Source: UBA4733 sp036734945
Lineage (GTDB): Bacteria; Chloroflexota; UBA4733
Assembly (NCBI GenBank): GCA_036734945.1
Contig: DAIMXP010000005.1
Span: 1-64,000, forward strand
Direction of reading: 5' to 3'
Length of the DNA: 64,000 nt
Shown here: one piece after another, positions 14,012 to 22,122 of the stretch
Layout of the letters: each line of letters starts with the position of its first letter
Position numbering within the stretch: position 1 is the stretch's first letter
Made by a program: the position numbers and the translations under genes
Notes under the pieces: model-generated
The model's input: only the letters and a program-made list of their open reading frames with translations
Database searches by the model: none
What the model was told of the DNA's origin: nothing

Positions 14012-15538
14012 TCAGCCTTCGATAATCGGCACATCCTTGCCGGCAGTCCGCACATCGCCGCGTGGCAGCGACAACAGACATGCGCCGAGGGCCATTCCGG
14101 CCAACACAAACAGGGCAACGCGCATTGCCACGGCGAACTGGGCGGAGGAAGCGCCAAGCGTCGTCTGCGAAGTCGCGCCAAGCAGTTGCAGCGTCAGCGC
14201 CAACACCGTGCCGGAGATGGCCACCCCCATGCTCGTCCCCAGGCTGCGCATCATGTTCAACACGCCGCCGGCGACGCCGAGGCGGGTTGGCGGTGCGCTG
14301 CCCATAATGGAGCTATTGTTCGATGGCGTGAACAATCCCAGGCCCACCCCCAGCAGCGCCAGGCAAGCGATCAGGAGGCCCGTATTGCCATCGGAGACCG
14401 TGACGGCCAGCACTAGCAGTGCCAGCGTGGCCGCCAGCATGCCGCTGACGGTTGGAGGGCGAGCGCCGACGCGATCCGACCAGACGCCGCTCATTGGCGC
14501 GACAATCGCCAGGGCGACCGGCACGGCAGTGAGCAACGCGCCGGCCTGCAACGGTGAGTCGCCATAGATACGCTCCAACTCGTAGGGGATGAGCAGGAAG
14601 ATGCCAAACGTCACGCCGTAGGCCAGCAACCCGGTGATATTGCCGAGCGAGAAGGCCCGGGAACGAAAGAGCGTCAGGTCGACGACCGGGCTGCCGGTGT
14701 GCTGCTCCCGCCAGATGAACAGCGACACCGTCAGCACTGAGACCAGGATCAGCGCCAGTGTCGAACCCGCGAGCCAGCCCCAGGTCTGCCCCTTGCTGAG
14801 CACCAGCATGATGGCGACGAGTGCCACGGCCAGCAGGATGGCGCCGGGGAAGTCGAAGGGCTGACGTTCGTGGCGCAGCCCGAACGTGCGCGGCAATACC
14901 AGCCAGCCGGCGACAATGCCGACGATACCGACAGGGACGTTGATGAAAAAGACCCAGCGCCAACCGAACGCGCTGATCAGCAAACCGCCGAACGCCGGCC
15001 CCACTGACAGCCCGACGGCCTGAGCGGTACCCTGGATGCCGATCGCCTTGCCCCGCCGTCCCGGCCCAGCGGCGGCGGTGACGATCGCCACGCTGTTCGC
15101 CTGCAAGAGCGCCGCCCCCACCGCCTGCAGCACGCGGCTGCCGAGCAACACCGGCAAGTTGGGCGAGGCGCCGCACAGCGCGGAGCCGAGCACGAAGATG
15201 AGGAAGCCGAGCGTGTAGAGCAGCTTACGCCCGGCGATGTCCGCCAGCCGACCGACTGGAGCCAGCAGCGCGGCCAGCGTCAGCAGGTAGGCCAGGGCAA
15301 TCCATTCCACGCTGCTGAGCGGTACCACGAAGACGTTTTCCAGCGTCGGCAGGACCAACTGCGCGATGCTGGCATCGAGCTGGCCCATGAAGGCGCCGAT
15401 ACAAACCGTGGCGACGACCAGCCAGGGATAGTACGGGCGAGTGGCAATCCAGGGCAGGGGATCAGGCTCTTCCAGCCGCCTGCGACGCAACGGTGGTCGC
15501 GCCAATCCGCCATTGAGCGGCTCACCTGGACCAGCCAT
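14012..15538 (-). CDS. MFS drug/solute exporter, DHA2-like (14 helices)
   Basis: The 508-residue membrane protein has the major facilitator pattern with about 14 predicted helices, typical of DHA2 multidrug:H+ antiporters. Visible motifs include the helix-1 segment FMGQLDASIAQLVLPTL, motif A-like GRLADIAGRK, and motif C-like GPAFGGLLISAFGWRWVF. The start at 15538 has GGAGAGGG eight bases upstream; the longer ORF adds a charged leader. It is transcribed alone, divergently from the small gene at 15761. No adjacent TetR- or MarR-type regulator is seen. The substrate cannot be predicted. Confidence 0.88.
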   Translation of the reverse strand: MAGPGEPLNGGLARPPLRRRRLEEPDPLPWIATRPYYPWLVVATVCIGAFMGQLDASIAQLVLPTLENVFVVPLSSVEWIALAYLLTLAALLAPVGRLADIAGRKLLYTLGFLIFVLGSALCGASPNLPVLLGSRVLQAVGAALLQANSVAIVTAAAGPGRRGKAIGIQGTAQAVGLSVGPAFGGLLISAFGWRWVFFINVPVGIVGIVAGWLVLPRTFGLRHERQPFDFPGAILLAVALVAIMLVLSKGQTWGWLAGSTLALILVSVLTVSLFIWREQHTGSPVVDLTLFRSRAFSLGNITGLLAYGVTFGIFLLIPYELERIYGDSPLQAGALLTAVPVALAIVAPMSGVWSDRVGARPPTVSGMLAATLALLVLAVTVSDGNTGLLIACLALLGVGLGLFTPSNNSSIMGSAPPTRLGVAGGVLNMMRSLGTSMGVAISGTVLALTLQLLGATSQTTLGASSAQFAVAMRVALFVLAGMALGACLLSLPRGDVRTAGKDVPIIEG

Positions 15539-15760
15539 GCAGCGTACCCTCTCCAACCTACGAGCGATCACCACTGCACCGCTTCGCCTCGCGGCAACAT
15601 GTATCACATGGCGATAGGCCGCCAACGCTGCCTCGCCTGACCGGTGCGTGATCGCTTGGCGAAACCGGCGCCCTATCCGATTTTCCTATACCGCTGTGGC
15701 CGGCGCGTATGCTGATGCTGTTGATATCCATTCGTGTCCTGCACACAAGGGGCGCGCACT

Positions 15761-16036
15761 ATGATCCAGGAACTCCTGCATCTTGCCGGGCGGGCCGCGC
15801 TGGACCCTGCTTTCCTGGCCTACCACTTCCAGGGTGTCGAAGTGGACCTCATCTGCCAGCGTCTGGATTGCTCAGTGACGACTGCGCTGCTCATTGAGTT
15901 GAGCGCGACGCCGCGCCTGCGCTGCTGGCAACCCGATGTCGCGCGGCTGGCCGATGCCCGCGGCGTTAACGCGTCGGAACTGGCCTCGCTCCTACGCGAT
16001 GCGGAAGCGGTGGTGTCGGTCGCCATCCCAGCCTGA
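15761..16036 (+). CDS. small protein of unknown function
   Basis: The 91-residue product starts at ATG 15761 with AAGGGG eight bases upstream. It is largely helical by composition: DLICQRLDCSVTTALLIEL, then ARLADARGVNASELASLLRDAEAVV. The two helix-turn-helix-like segments suggest a small DNA- or protein-binding domain, but I do not recognise the family. It is divergent from the MFS gene and convergent with the Gfo/Idh gene. Confidence 0.6.
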   Translation: MIQELLHLAGRAALDPAFLAYHFQGVEVDLICQRLDCSVTTALLIELSATPRLRCWQPDVARLADARGVNASELASLLRDAEAVVSVAIPA

Positions 16037-16088
16037 GCTGGGCGGGCGGCAAGTAGGCGGCCGGCGACACACGACCCGGGCCGCACAC

Positions 16089-17201
16089 TCAATCGGTAAT
16101 CGTGCCGTCGGGCAAGCCGGCGGGCAGCGGTTCGGGACGGGAGACAGTACTTTCCAGTTCGATGTGCCGGCCCTCGCGGGAGGCATCGTGGACCGCGTGC
16201 ATAATGTCCAGGACGTGGTAGGCAAGATCACCGCTCGCCCGTTGCGGCCGACTATGGCGGATGGCTTCGGCCATGTCCAACACGCCGATGCCGCGGCAGT
16301 TGCCGGTGTTGCCGTGGCCGATGGCGACGTCGGTCCACTCCCGCTCCCGCGCGCCGCGCACCCGCACGGGACCGCCGAAGTTGTTCGGATCCGGCAAGCT
16401 GAGCGTGCCTTCGGAGCCGTATATCTCCAGACGCGGCGTGTTGTGCGACCAGACGTCGAAGCTGGTGACGATGGTCGCAATCGGTCCGGCGGCAAAGTCG
16501 AGCAGGCCGGTGACGTGGGTAGGAACGTTGACCGTGATCGTGCCACCGGCCAGCGGCTGGCTGCCGATGGTTCGCTCTGGAAACGAGATGCGCGTCGCCC
16601 CGGTGACGCGCCGCACCGGACCCAGCAGGGCAACCAGCGCCGTGAGGTAATAGGGGCCCATATCGAACATTGGTCCCGCCCCCGGCTGGTAGAAGAAATC
16701 AGGGTTGGGGTGCCAGCCTTCCGGCCCGTGGCCAAGCATGAACGCGGTGGCCGCCACCGGCGTGCCGATGACACCATCGTCGATAAGTTGGCGACAGGTC
16801 TGCAAGCCGCCGCCCAGGAACGTATCCGGTGCGCCGCCAACACGCAGACCGCGCTGGCGGGCAACCTCCAGCAGGCGGCGAGCGGTTGCGCGATCGATGG
16901 CCAGCGGCTTCTCGTTGTAGACGGACTTCCCGGCTTCCAGCGCCGCCAACGCCACCGGACCGTGCGCCTGGGGAATGGTCAGGTTGAGGACGATCTCAAT
17001 CGCCGGATCAGCCAGCAACTCCTCTACACTGCACGCCCGCGGCACGGCAAACTGCGCGGCCTGTTCCTGCGCCCTTACCTGGTCGATGTCGGCGCAAGCG
17101 ACCACCGTCGAGCCGGCAAAGGCTCCCAGGTTCTGCAGATAGATACTGCTGATCTTGCCACAACCAATCAGGCCGATGCGCGCCTGCTGCCCGCCTGCCA
17201 T
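16089..17201 (-). CDS. Gfo/Idh/MocA family NAD(P)-dependent oxidoreductase
   Basis: The 370-residue protein begins with a Rossmann motif, RIGLIGCGKISSIYLQNL, followed by TVVACADID. The family sugar-binding motif appears as NEKPLA, with EK as the catalytic pair. The C-terminal domain includes GPMFDMGPYYLTALVALLG, conserved in this family. Members oxidise or reduce sugars and inositols. The start at 17201 has GAGAGGG seven bases upstream. Upstream lies the large inverted repeat at 17326-17436 and then the sulfatase genes on the same strand, so a role in breakdown of modified sugars is plausible but inferred. Confidence 0.88.
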   Translation of the reverse strand: MAGGQQARIGLIGCGKISSIYLQNLGAFAGSTVVACADIDQVRAQEQAAQFAVPRACSVEELLADPAIEIVLNLTIPQAHGPVALAALEAGKSVYNEKPLAIDRATARRLLEVARQRGLRVGGAPDTFLGGGLQTCRQLIDDGVIGTPVAATAFMLGHGPEGWHPNPDFFYQPGAGPMFDMGPYYLTALVALLGPVRRVTGATRISFPERTIGSQPLAGGTITVNVPTHVTGLLDFAAGPIATIVTSFDVWSHNTPRLEIYGSEGTLSLPDPNNFGGPVRVRGAREREWTDVAIGHGNTGNCRGIGVLDMAEAIRHSRPQRASGDLAYHVLDIMHAVHDASREGRHIELESTVSRPEPLPAGLPDGTITD

Positions 17202-17325
17202 TAATTTCCCTCTCAGCGCCCTCGCTGTCCCGTCGCCCGGCACCCGCGACGCAACGTGTCCTCGTGGACTGCGCTACAGATTATGCAACACAGGACTGAT
17301 CGGGCGCCACAGGGCACCTGCTAGG

Positions 17326-17436
17326 AGGGCCGCGACTGCGGTCTGCGGCCAAGGACCGGGGGCACTGTGGTGCCGAGGATGCCCGAGCGACAGCAGTCGC
17401 CATCGTCGCTTGGCCGCAGACCGCAGTCGCGGCCCT
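17326..17436. repeat. 111-bp element: 28-bp perfect inverted repeat enclosing two hairpins
   Basis: The outer arms (17326-17353 and 17409-17436) are perfectly complementary over 28 bp and begin AGGGCCGCGACTGCGG. Inside are two short stems: GGCAC-TGTG-GTGCC (17361-17374) and GCGAC-AGCA-GTCGC (17387-17400). The latter is flanked by CGAGGATG and CATCGTCG, which pair with one mismatch. As one strand it folds into a long stem topped by two arms. It sits between the sulfatase stop and the Gfo/Idh start, both minus-strand genes. It could be a MITE/REP-type mobile remnant or a strong transcription terminator; there is no T-tract. Confidence 0.9.
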
Positions 17437-17453
17437 GTACTTCGGTCACGCAC

Positions 17454-18965
17454 TCACATTTCTAGCCCCGAGTCTGCCACCGAATAGCCGGGGATCGTGG
17501 ACTGAGCCCAGGGGTGGTCCTGTATCAGCAGTCCAGAGTCCGGGTCTATCGGCATGCTCAGGCGCGGGAAGACGCTCCAACGATCGCCATCCATGCCGGC
17601 GGTCTCACCAGCCGCTCGCAACTCAGTCATGAGTCGTTGGCGCATCCCGGCCAGTTCGGCGCGCACGAAGGGTAGACCGGCGCGGTTGCGCGTCTCCTGA
17701 GGATCGCTCAGGCGGTCAAAGAGGTACTCTTGCTGGTCCGGGGCGCTATAGGCGTACTTCCAGCGCCTCGTCACTGCCGTGTAGATCGCGGTACCGGCGC
17801 GCTGAATCTGGCTGAAGACGGCGGGGCGGCGGGCGCGGCCGCCGGCCACCTCCGCCAGGTCCAGACCATCAGGCTCGTGCGTCCCCAGGATTGTTCCTGC
17901 TGTCGCCAGCACAGTCGGCGCAACGTCTACCAGACTCACCGGCCGCTCGCAACGCTGGCCGGCGGCGAAAAGGCCGGGCATGTGTACGAGCAGCGGGATG
18001 CGCGCGCAGGCGTCGTGCATGCTGCGCTTGCCGAAACAGTGATAGTCGCCCAGCAACTCGCCGTGGTCGGTTGTGTAGAGAATCAGGGTGTTGTCGAGTT
18101 GCCCGCTTGCCTCCAGGCTGTTGAGCAGGCGGCCGACCTGGAAGTCGATGAAGGAGATGCAGCCGTAGTAGTAGGCCTTGAGGCAGCGCAGCAGGTTCTG
18201 GTCGATACCCTGGTCGCGGTATTTGTAACGGTTCTGCCAGCGGTTGACGTAGGTCCACAGCGCCTCGGCATCCTGAGGTACGTTGGGCAACGGCATGAGC
18301 GGCGCGCGGTAAAGTTTGTGCCAGGGGGTCGGCGGGGCGAACGGCGGGTGCGGATGCACGAAGCTGGTGTACAGAAACCACGGTTGGTCGCTTCCGGCTT
18401 GCTCTGCCAGGAAAGCGAGCGCACGGTCGCCCACCCATTGGGTCGGGTGGAGCGCCGCCGGCATCTGCGCCGGCTGCGGCACGTAGTACATCTCACCCCG
18501 CACGCCATGCGGATCGGCAATGTGGGCGAAGCCATGGCTATGCAGAAAGCGCAGGTAGTCGTCGGCTTGCGGGTCGCGCAGCAACTCTTCCTGGGATTCC
18601 CGGCTCTGAAAGCCGCGCAGGCCGTGCGGGTTTCCGGTGAAGTGGCACTTGCCGATGCCGTGCGTGCGGTAGCCGGCGGCAGTCAGGGCGCCGAAGAAGG
18701 TCTGCCGTCCATCTTCGGGCATCGGGAAGCCGTTGTCGTAGCAGCCGGTGTGGTAGGGATACTGGCCGTAGATCAAGGAACAGCGTGCCGCCACGCAGAC
18801 CGGGCTGGGGGTATAGGCGCTGGTAAAGGCAGTGCCGCCACGCACCAGGCGGTCCAGGCTCGGCGTGCGCATAATCGGGTTGCCCAGCGCGCCGATGGTG
18901 TCGAAACGCTGCTGGTCGGTCAGGATCAGCAGCACATTCGGCCGTTGGCTCGCTTGCCCGCTCAT
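17454..18965 (-). CDS. sulfatase (arylsulfatase family)
   Basis: The 503-residue protein has the alkaline-phosphatase-superfamily sulfatase fold. It begins RPNVLLILTDQQRFDTIG, with metal-binding Asp. The active-site segment is SPVCVAARCSLIYGQ: the Cys that would become formylglycine is present, but the usual C-x-P-x-R reads C-V-A-A-R, with Ala for Pro. Further family motifs are GIGKCHFTG and YTTDHGELLGDYHCFGK. Sulfatases hydrolyse sulfate esters of sugars or aromatics. Its ATG overlaps the stop of the upstream sulfatase-fold gene by 4 bp (ATGA), so the two are translationally coupled. No signal peptide is seen. Confidence 0.92.
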   Translation of the reverse strand: MSGQASQRPNVLLILTDQQRFDTIGALGNPIMRTPSLDRLVRGGTAFTSAYTPSPVCVAARCSLIYGQYPYHTGCYDNGFPMPEDGRQTFFGALTAAGYRTHGIGKCHFTGNPHGLRGFQSRESQEELLRDPQADDYLRFLHSHGFAHIADPHGVRGEMYYVPQPAQMPAALHPTQWVGDRALAFLAEQAGSDQPWFLYTSFVHPHPPFAPPTPWHKLYRAPLMPLPNVPQDAEALWTYVNRWQNRYKYRDQGIDQNLLRCLKAYYYGCISFIDFQVGRLLNSLEASGQLDNTLILYTTDHGELLGDYHCFGKRSMHDACARIPLLVHMPGLFAAGQRCERPVSLVDVAPTVLATAGTILGTHEPDGLDLAEVAGGRARRPAVFSQIQRAGTAIYTAVTRRWKYAYSAPDQQEYLFDRLSDPQETRNRAGLPFVRAELAGMRQRLMTELRAAGETAGMDGDRWSVFPRLSMPIDPDSGLLIQDHPWAQSTIPGYSVADSGLEM

Positions 18966-20362
18966 ACCTCCGCCTTCGATTGCAGGCGCGCCGCCTGCCG
19001 CACCCCGCTGATGTAGAGGGTGTCGTAGGCCTGCTGCGAACTGGTGAAGGCCCCCACGCCTTCCTTCCCGTGCCAGTCGCCCTGGTCCAGGATCGGGTTG
19101 GGCAGACCGGTCTGCTCCACCCTCCCGGCAATCCAACGCTCCATGCGTTGGCGCAGGTGGGCCACAACTTCGGGAAGGTCCTCCGCCAGGTTGACGTTCT
19201 CGTCGGGGTCTTCCACCAGGTTATACAGTTCAACCGGCGGCTTGAAGTGAAAGTCCGGTTCCAGGGCGATGATTAGCTTCCACTCCGGCGTGCGCCAGCC
19301 ATGCTTGTGCATCCAGGTGCATTCCGTGATGTAGAACTCGCTCTCGTGCGAGGCCACGTCGCCCCGCACCAGCTCCAGCAGGCTGCGACCGTCAAAGCTG
19401 ACGTCCTTTGGTTCAATGTTCGCCAGTTCCAGGATGGTCGGCACGAGGTCCTTGTGCTGGTTGTAGCCGCCAATACGCAGTCCGGCGGGTACCTTCGCCG
19501 GGTAGCGGATGATGAGGGGCACGTGCAGGGTGACATCGTAGATGCCGTGGTGGTCGAAGTAGCAGTCGTGATCGTACAGCGTCTCGCCGTGGTCGCCATT
19601 CAGCACGATGATGGTGTCGTCCAGAATGCCCAGGCCGTCCAGCGCCGTAAAGATCGCCTGGATTGCCGCATCCATATAGGCGACCGCGCCGTCATATTGG
19701 GCGATCACGTAGTCCTTGTCGGTGATGCCGGGCGGCATCCAACTCGCCAGAAAATCGCGGAACGGCTTGAACGCCAGTACCGGCTCCATCGAGTGGTTTT
19801 CCGGGTCGCATTCGTTGCCCTGGTAAAACATGCGCTCGAACGGCTCGGGGGGCAGGTACGGTGCATGCGGGTCCATGTGGCGCAGAAAGAGGAAGAACGG
19901 CTGCTTCTGCGCGGCGAGCCGTTCCAACTCCGGGATCGCCACCTGATTGAGGTTCTGGGCCTTCGGACTGCGGCCAGCCTCCCAACTGCCCCAGCCGGGG
20001 AAGGTCAAGTAGTTGTCAAAGCCGCGAGAGGCCGGGTTGCCGCTGAAGCCGACGCAGGTGGTGGCGTAGCCCTCCGCTTTGAGCAGCTCCGCCAGCGTCG
20101 GCGCCTCCGGTCGCAGCGGCCCCTTGTGCCGCAAGGCGACCACCTGCGTACCAAACGCATCACGCCCCGTCAGCATGGACGAGTAGGCCGGGGTGGTCGG
20201 GATATGCGCGCTGTAGGTGCGTTCAAAGAGCGTGCCGCCTCGGGCAAACTGATCAATGTGCGGCGTCGTCAGTCGCGGGTAGCCATAGCAACTCATGTGG
20301 TCCGCGCGCAGCGAGTCGATACCGAGCAGGACGATATTGGGGCGACGTGGTGCTACTGACAT
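18962..20362 (-). CDS. sulfatase-fold hydrolase lacking the formylglycine motif
   Basis: The 466-residue product starts MSVAPRRPNIVLLGIDSLRADHMS and keeps the metal-site motif NGDHGETLYDHDCYFDHHG of the sulfatase family. At the nucleophile position, however, the sequence is SAHIPTTPAYSSMLTG: the Cys/Ser of C-x-P-x-R is Thr and the Arg is Tyr. Thr is the nucleophile in related phosphodiesterases and phosphotransferases of the superfamily. The protein may therefore act on phosphate diesters or use Thr directly; this is inference. The start at 20362 has GAAGGG upstream. It is first gene of the two-gene unit. Confidence 0.88.
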   Translation of the reverse strand: MSVAPRRPNIVLLGIDSLRADHMSCYGYPRLTTPHIDQFARGGTLFERTYSAHIPTTPAYSSMLTGRDAFGTQVVALRHKGPLRPEAPTLAELLKAEGYATTCVGFSGNPASRGFDNYLTFPGWGSWEAGRSPKAQNLNQVAIPELERLAAQKQPFFLFLRHMDPHAPYLPPEPFERMFYQGNECDPENHSMEPVLAFKPFRDFLASWMPPGITDKDYVIAQYDGAVAYMDAAIQAIFTALDGLGILDDTIIVLNGDHGETLYDHDCYFDHHGIYDVTLHVPLIIRYPAKVPAGLRIGGYNQHKDLVPTILELANIEPKDVSFDGRSLLELVRGDVASHESEFYITECTWMHKHGWRTPEWKLIIALEPDFHFKPPVELYNLVEDPDENVNLAEDLPEVVAHLRQRMERWIAGRVEQTGLPNPILDQGDWHGKEGVGAFTSSQQAYDTLYISGVRQAARLQSKAEV

Positions 20363-20460
20363 CAGATTGATTCCCTTCTCGCGACGACCGTCCTCTGAGC
20401 GCTGGCGATAGTATACGCACAATCCTGTTACTGCGGCTGAGGGCGATGCTTTCCTCATAT

Positions 20461-20610
20461 AGTTGGGACGGCGCGGCCGTACTGACCGCGCAGCCGGGCG
20501 ACCTCCGCCAGATGGTGCGTTGTCCAGGACCAACAGCAGCCGCTTGTCACGCAAGGCGTCGGCGACACGGTCTAACATTGGCCGGTCGCCTTCTTCGGGC
20601 AACTGGGACT
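20461..20610 (-). pseudogene. remnant of a LuxR/AfsR-type regulator ATPase domain
   Basis: On the minus strand the frame reads EEGDRPMLDRVADALRDKR and then LLLVLDN, which matches the Walker B region of STAND-type ATPases in large LuxR or SARP regulators. Directly after VLDN the frame breaks: the expected HHLAEVARL continues in a different frame. No Walker A motif or helix-turn-helix domain remains nearby. This is a decayed fragment, about 50 codons. Nothing else is seen between the sulfatase unit and the receiver gene at 20848. Confidence 0.6.
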
Positions 20611-20847
20611 TGAAAGGCTTAAACCACATGGTCTGCGCGCGGCGTGGTGATGGGGCGGCATTGCAACAGGTCGAGCCCGCCAGCCCATGGCTCTCGCCAA
20701 GCGGCCCTCGCCAGGCCGGCGGCGCCACCGAGTTGCTACGAATTTGCTACGGCAGGCGGACCAGAGCACGCGCCGCCCCTCCAGTCCTGTTGGTAGCATT
20801 AAATGAGTCTAAAGTCAGGGCCCAGCCCCAGCGATTGAGGAACCAGT

Positions 20848-21252
20848 GTGCTGATAGAGACGGCGCCGCGGGTCCTGCTTGCCGATAGCTCGCCACGGAT
20901 GCGGCGCATCTTGCGGGTCAACCTGGAAGGCGCTGGTTGCCAGGTCATCGAGGTCGATGTACAGGACCTGCAACGGCAAGCGCGCAGCGCCGACGTGGAC
21001 GCCCTCGTCATCAACCTTGATGTGCGCACTACCGACGTCTGCGATGCCGTCCACGCCCTGCGCCGCCGCATACCGGGCGCCGTGGTGGCCGGCTACTCGA
21101 TCTTGCCGCCGGACGATACCGTGCGCCGCCTCTGCATCGACATGTACGTCGAGAAGCCCTTCGACCTTACCGTGTTCGTCGCCCGCCTGCGCCGAGCGTG
21201 TGAACGTGCCCAAGGCCCGGTCCATATCACTAGAGCGACCCCCACGCTCTGA
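20848..21252 (+). CDS. single-domain response-regulator receiver protein
   Basis: The 134-residue protein has a CheY-like receiver fold: an acidic residue at D13 (VLLADSSP), a candidate phosphoacceptor D58 in LVINLDV, and the conserved Lys103 in VEKPFD. The first beta strand usually carries two acidic residues; here only one is present, so phosphorylation may be altered. There is no output domain. It starts at GTG 20848 with TGAGGA six bases upstream. No histidine kinase is adjacent. Confidence 0.78.
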   Translation: MLIETAPRVLLADSSPRMRRILRVNLEGAGCQVIEVDVQDLQRQARSADVDALVINLDVRTTDVCDAVHALRRRIPGAVVAGYSILPPDDTVRRLCIDMYVEKPFDLTVFVARLRRACERAQGPVHITRATPTL

Positions 21253-21382
21253 GGGATACTGATAGTTCATCGCCTGGGTTCCATGGAGGGAATGGTATCG
21301 AGGTGTGTCGGAACCGTTCTGGCATCCGGTATAGTGGTTGTCGCGCAGGTTCCGCCACATCCCCTGACGAAAGGAGACCAGC

Positions 21383-21589
21383 ATGGCTATACTTGCCTTC
21401 GAACCAAAAGTTGATACCCGGGAACTTACTCGCCAAGAGGGTGAAGCCATCTTTGATGAGGCGGCGCGCCGTCATCTTAAGATGAGCGGCGCCGAGTTTC
21501 TCCGCAAGTGGGATGCAAAGGAGTTTGGCGACGATCCTGATCAACCAGGAATAATGGACGTCGCGTTCCTCCTTCCCCTTGTCCGGTAA
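21383..21589 (+). CDS. small protein, first gene of an unrecognised two-gene module
   Basis: The 68-residue protein starts MAILAFEPKVDTRELTRQEGEAIFDEAARRHLKMSGAEFL and ends in a hydrophobic MDVAFLLPLVR. It has AGGAG upstream of the ATG. It overlaps the next reading frame by 11 bp, as antitoxin genes often do, and its size and charge would suit an antitoxin or small DNA-binding protein. I recall similar small proteins in Actinobacteria and Chloroflexota but cannot name a family. Confidence 0.65.
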   Translation: MAILAFEPKVDTRELTRQEGEAIFDEAARRHLKMSGAEFLRKWDAKEFGDDPDQPGIMDVAFLLPLVR

Positions 21590-22122
21590 GAGCGAAGCGG
21601 AGGCGGTGAACGCCTTCCTCGAACAGCTACAGCGGGCTGTGGATTGCGTTACCCAGGATATCGTCCAGGTTACGTCGGGCGGCTACCATTCGATGGGGCA
21701 ACCTCATACAGCACAGCTCAATCGGGGCCAACCGTCGCGATTGGAGCGCCGACCGGCCATCCTAACTTAACGCTGCGTTGCGCTATTCCATCATACGTGC
21801 TTCCAAACCTCCCGGCGAGTGGGTCATCAGGCCGGACGAGTATATCTATTCCCTCCGCAATGAGGCGGATGACGAGTTCCTCGCCTACCACTGGCATCCC
21901 ACCATCGGGAGTCGCGTACGACATCCCCATCTCCACATTCGTGACGTCGCACTCAGTGCTGATTCTCCCCTGCGCAGGGTTCACGTCGCTACGGGAAGGG
22001 TTGTGCTGGAAGACGTCATTCAGACGGCCATTGAAGAACTCGGTGTGCAGCCGCGCAAACGACATCAGCAGGATTGGCGACGAGTCCTTGCAGGCACACG
22101 TGCGGCTTGGCAGAGGGAGTAG
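21579..22122 (+). pseudogene. second gene of the module, split by a frameshift
   Basis: Two consecutive frames look like one protein. The first (TTG 21579 to stop 21770) contains FLEQLQRAVDCVTQDIVQV and SGGYHSMGQPHTAQLNRGQ. The second (21778-22122) contains RYSIIRASKPPGEWVIRPDEY, FLAYHWHPTI and HPHLHI, ending with EDVIQTAIEELGVQPRKR. The join falls near 21760 where a one-base shift would restore one frame of about 180 residues. The His-rich HWHP/HPHLHI pattern suggests a metal site or nuclease-like centre. The function is not recognised; a toxin or effector partner of the upstream small protein is possible. Confidence 0.55.

Noticed and set aside
17730..19016. 428-aa plus-strand ORF opposite the sulfatase
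   Set aside because: The opposite strand encodes a clear sulfatase with conserved motifs; this frame has none.
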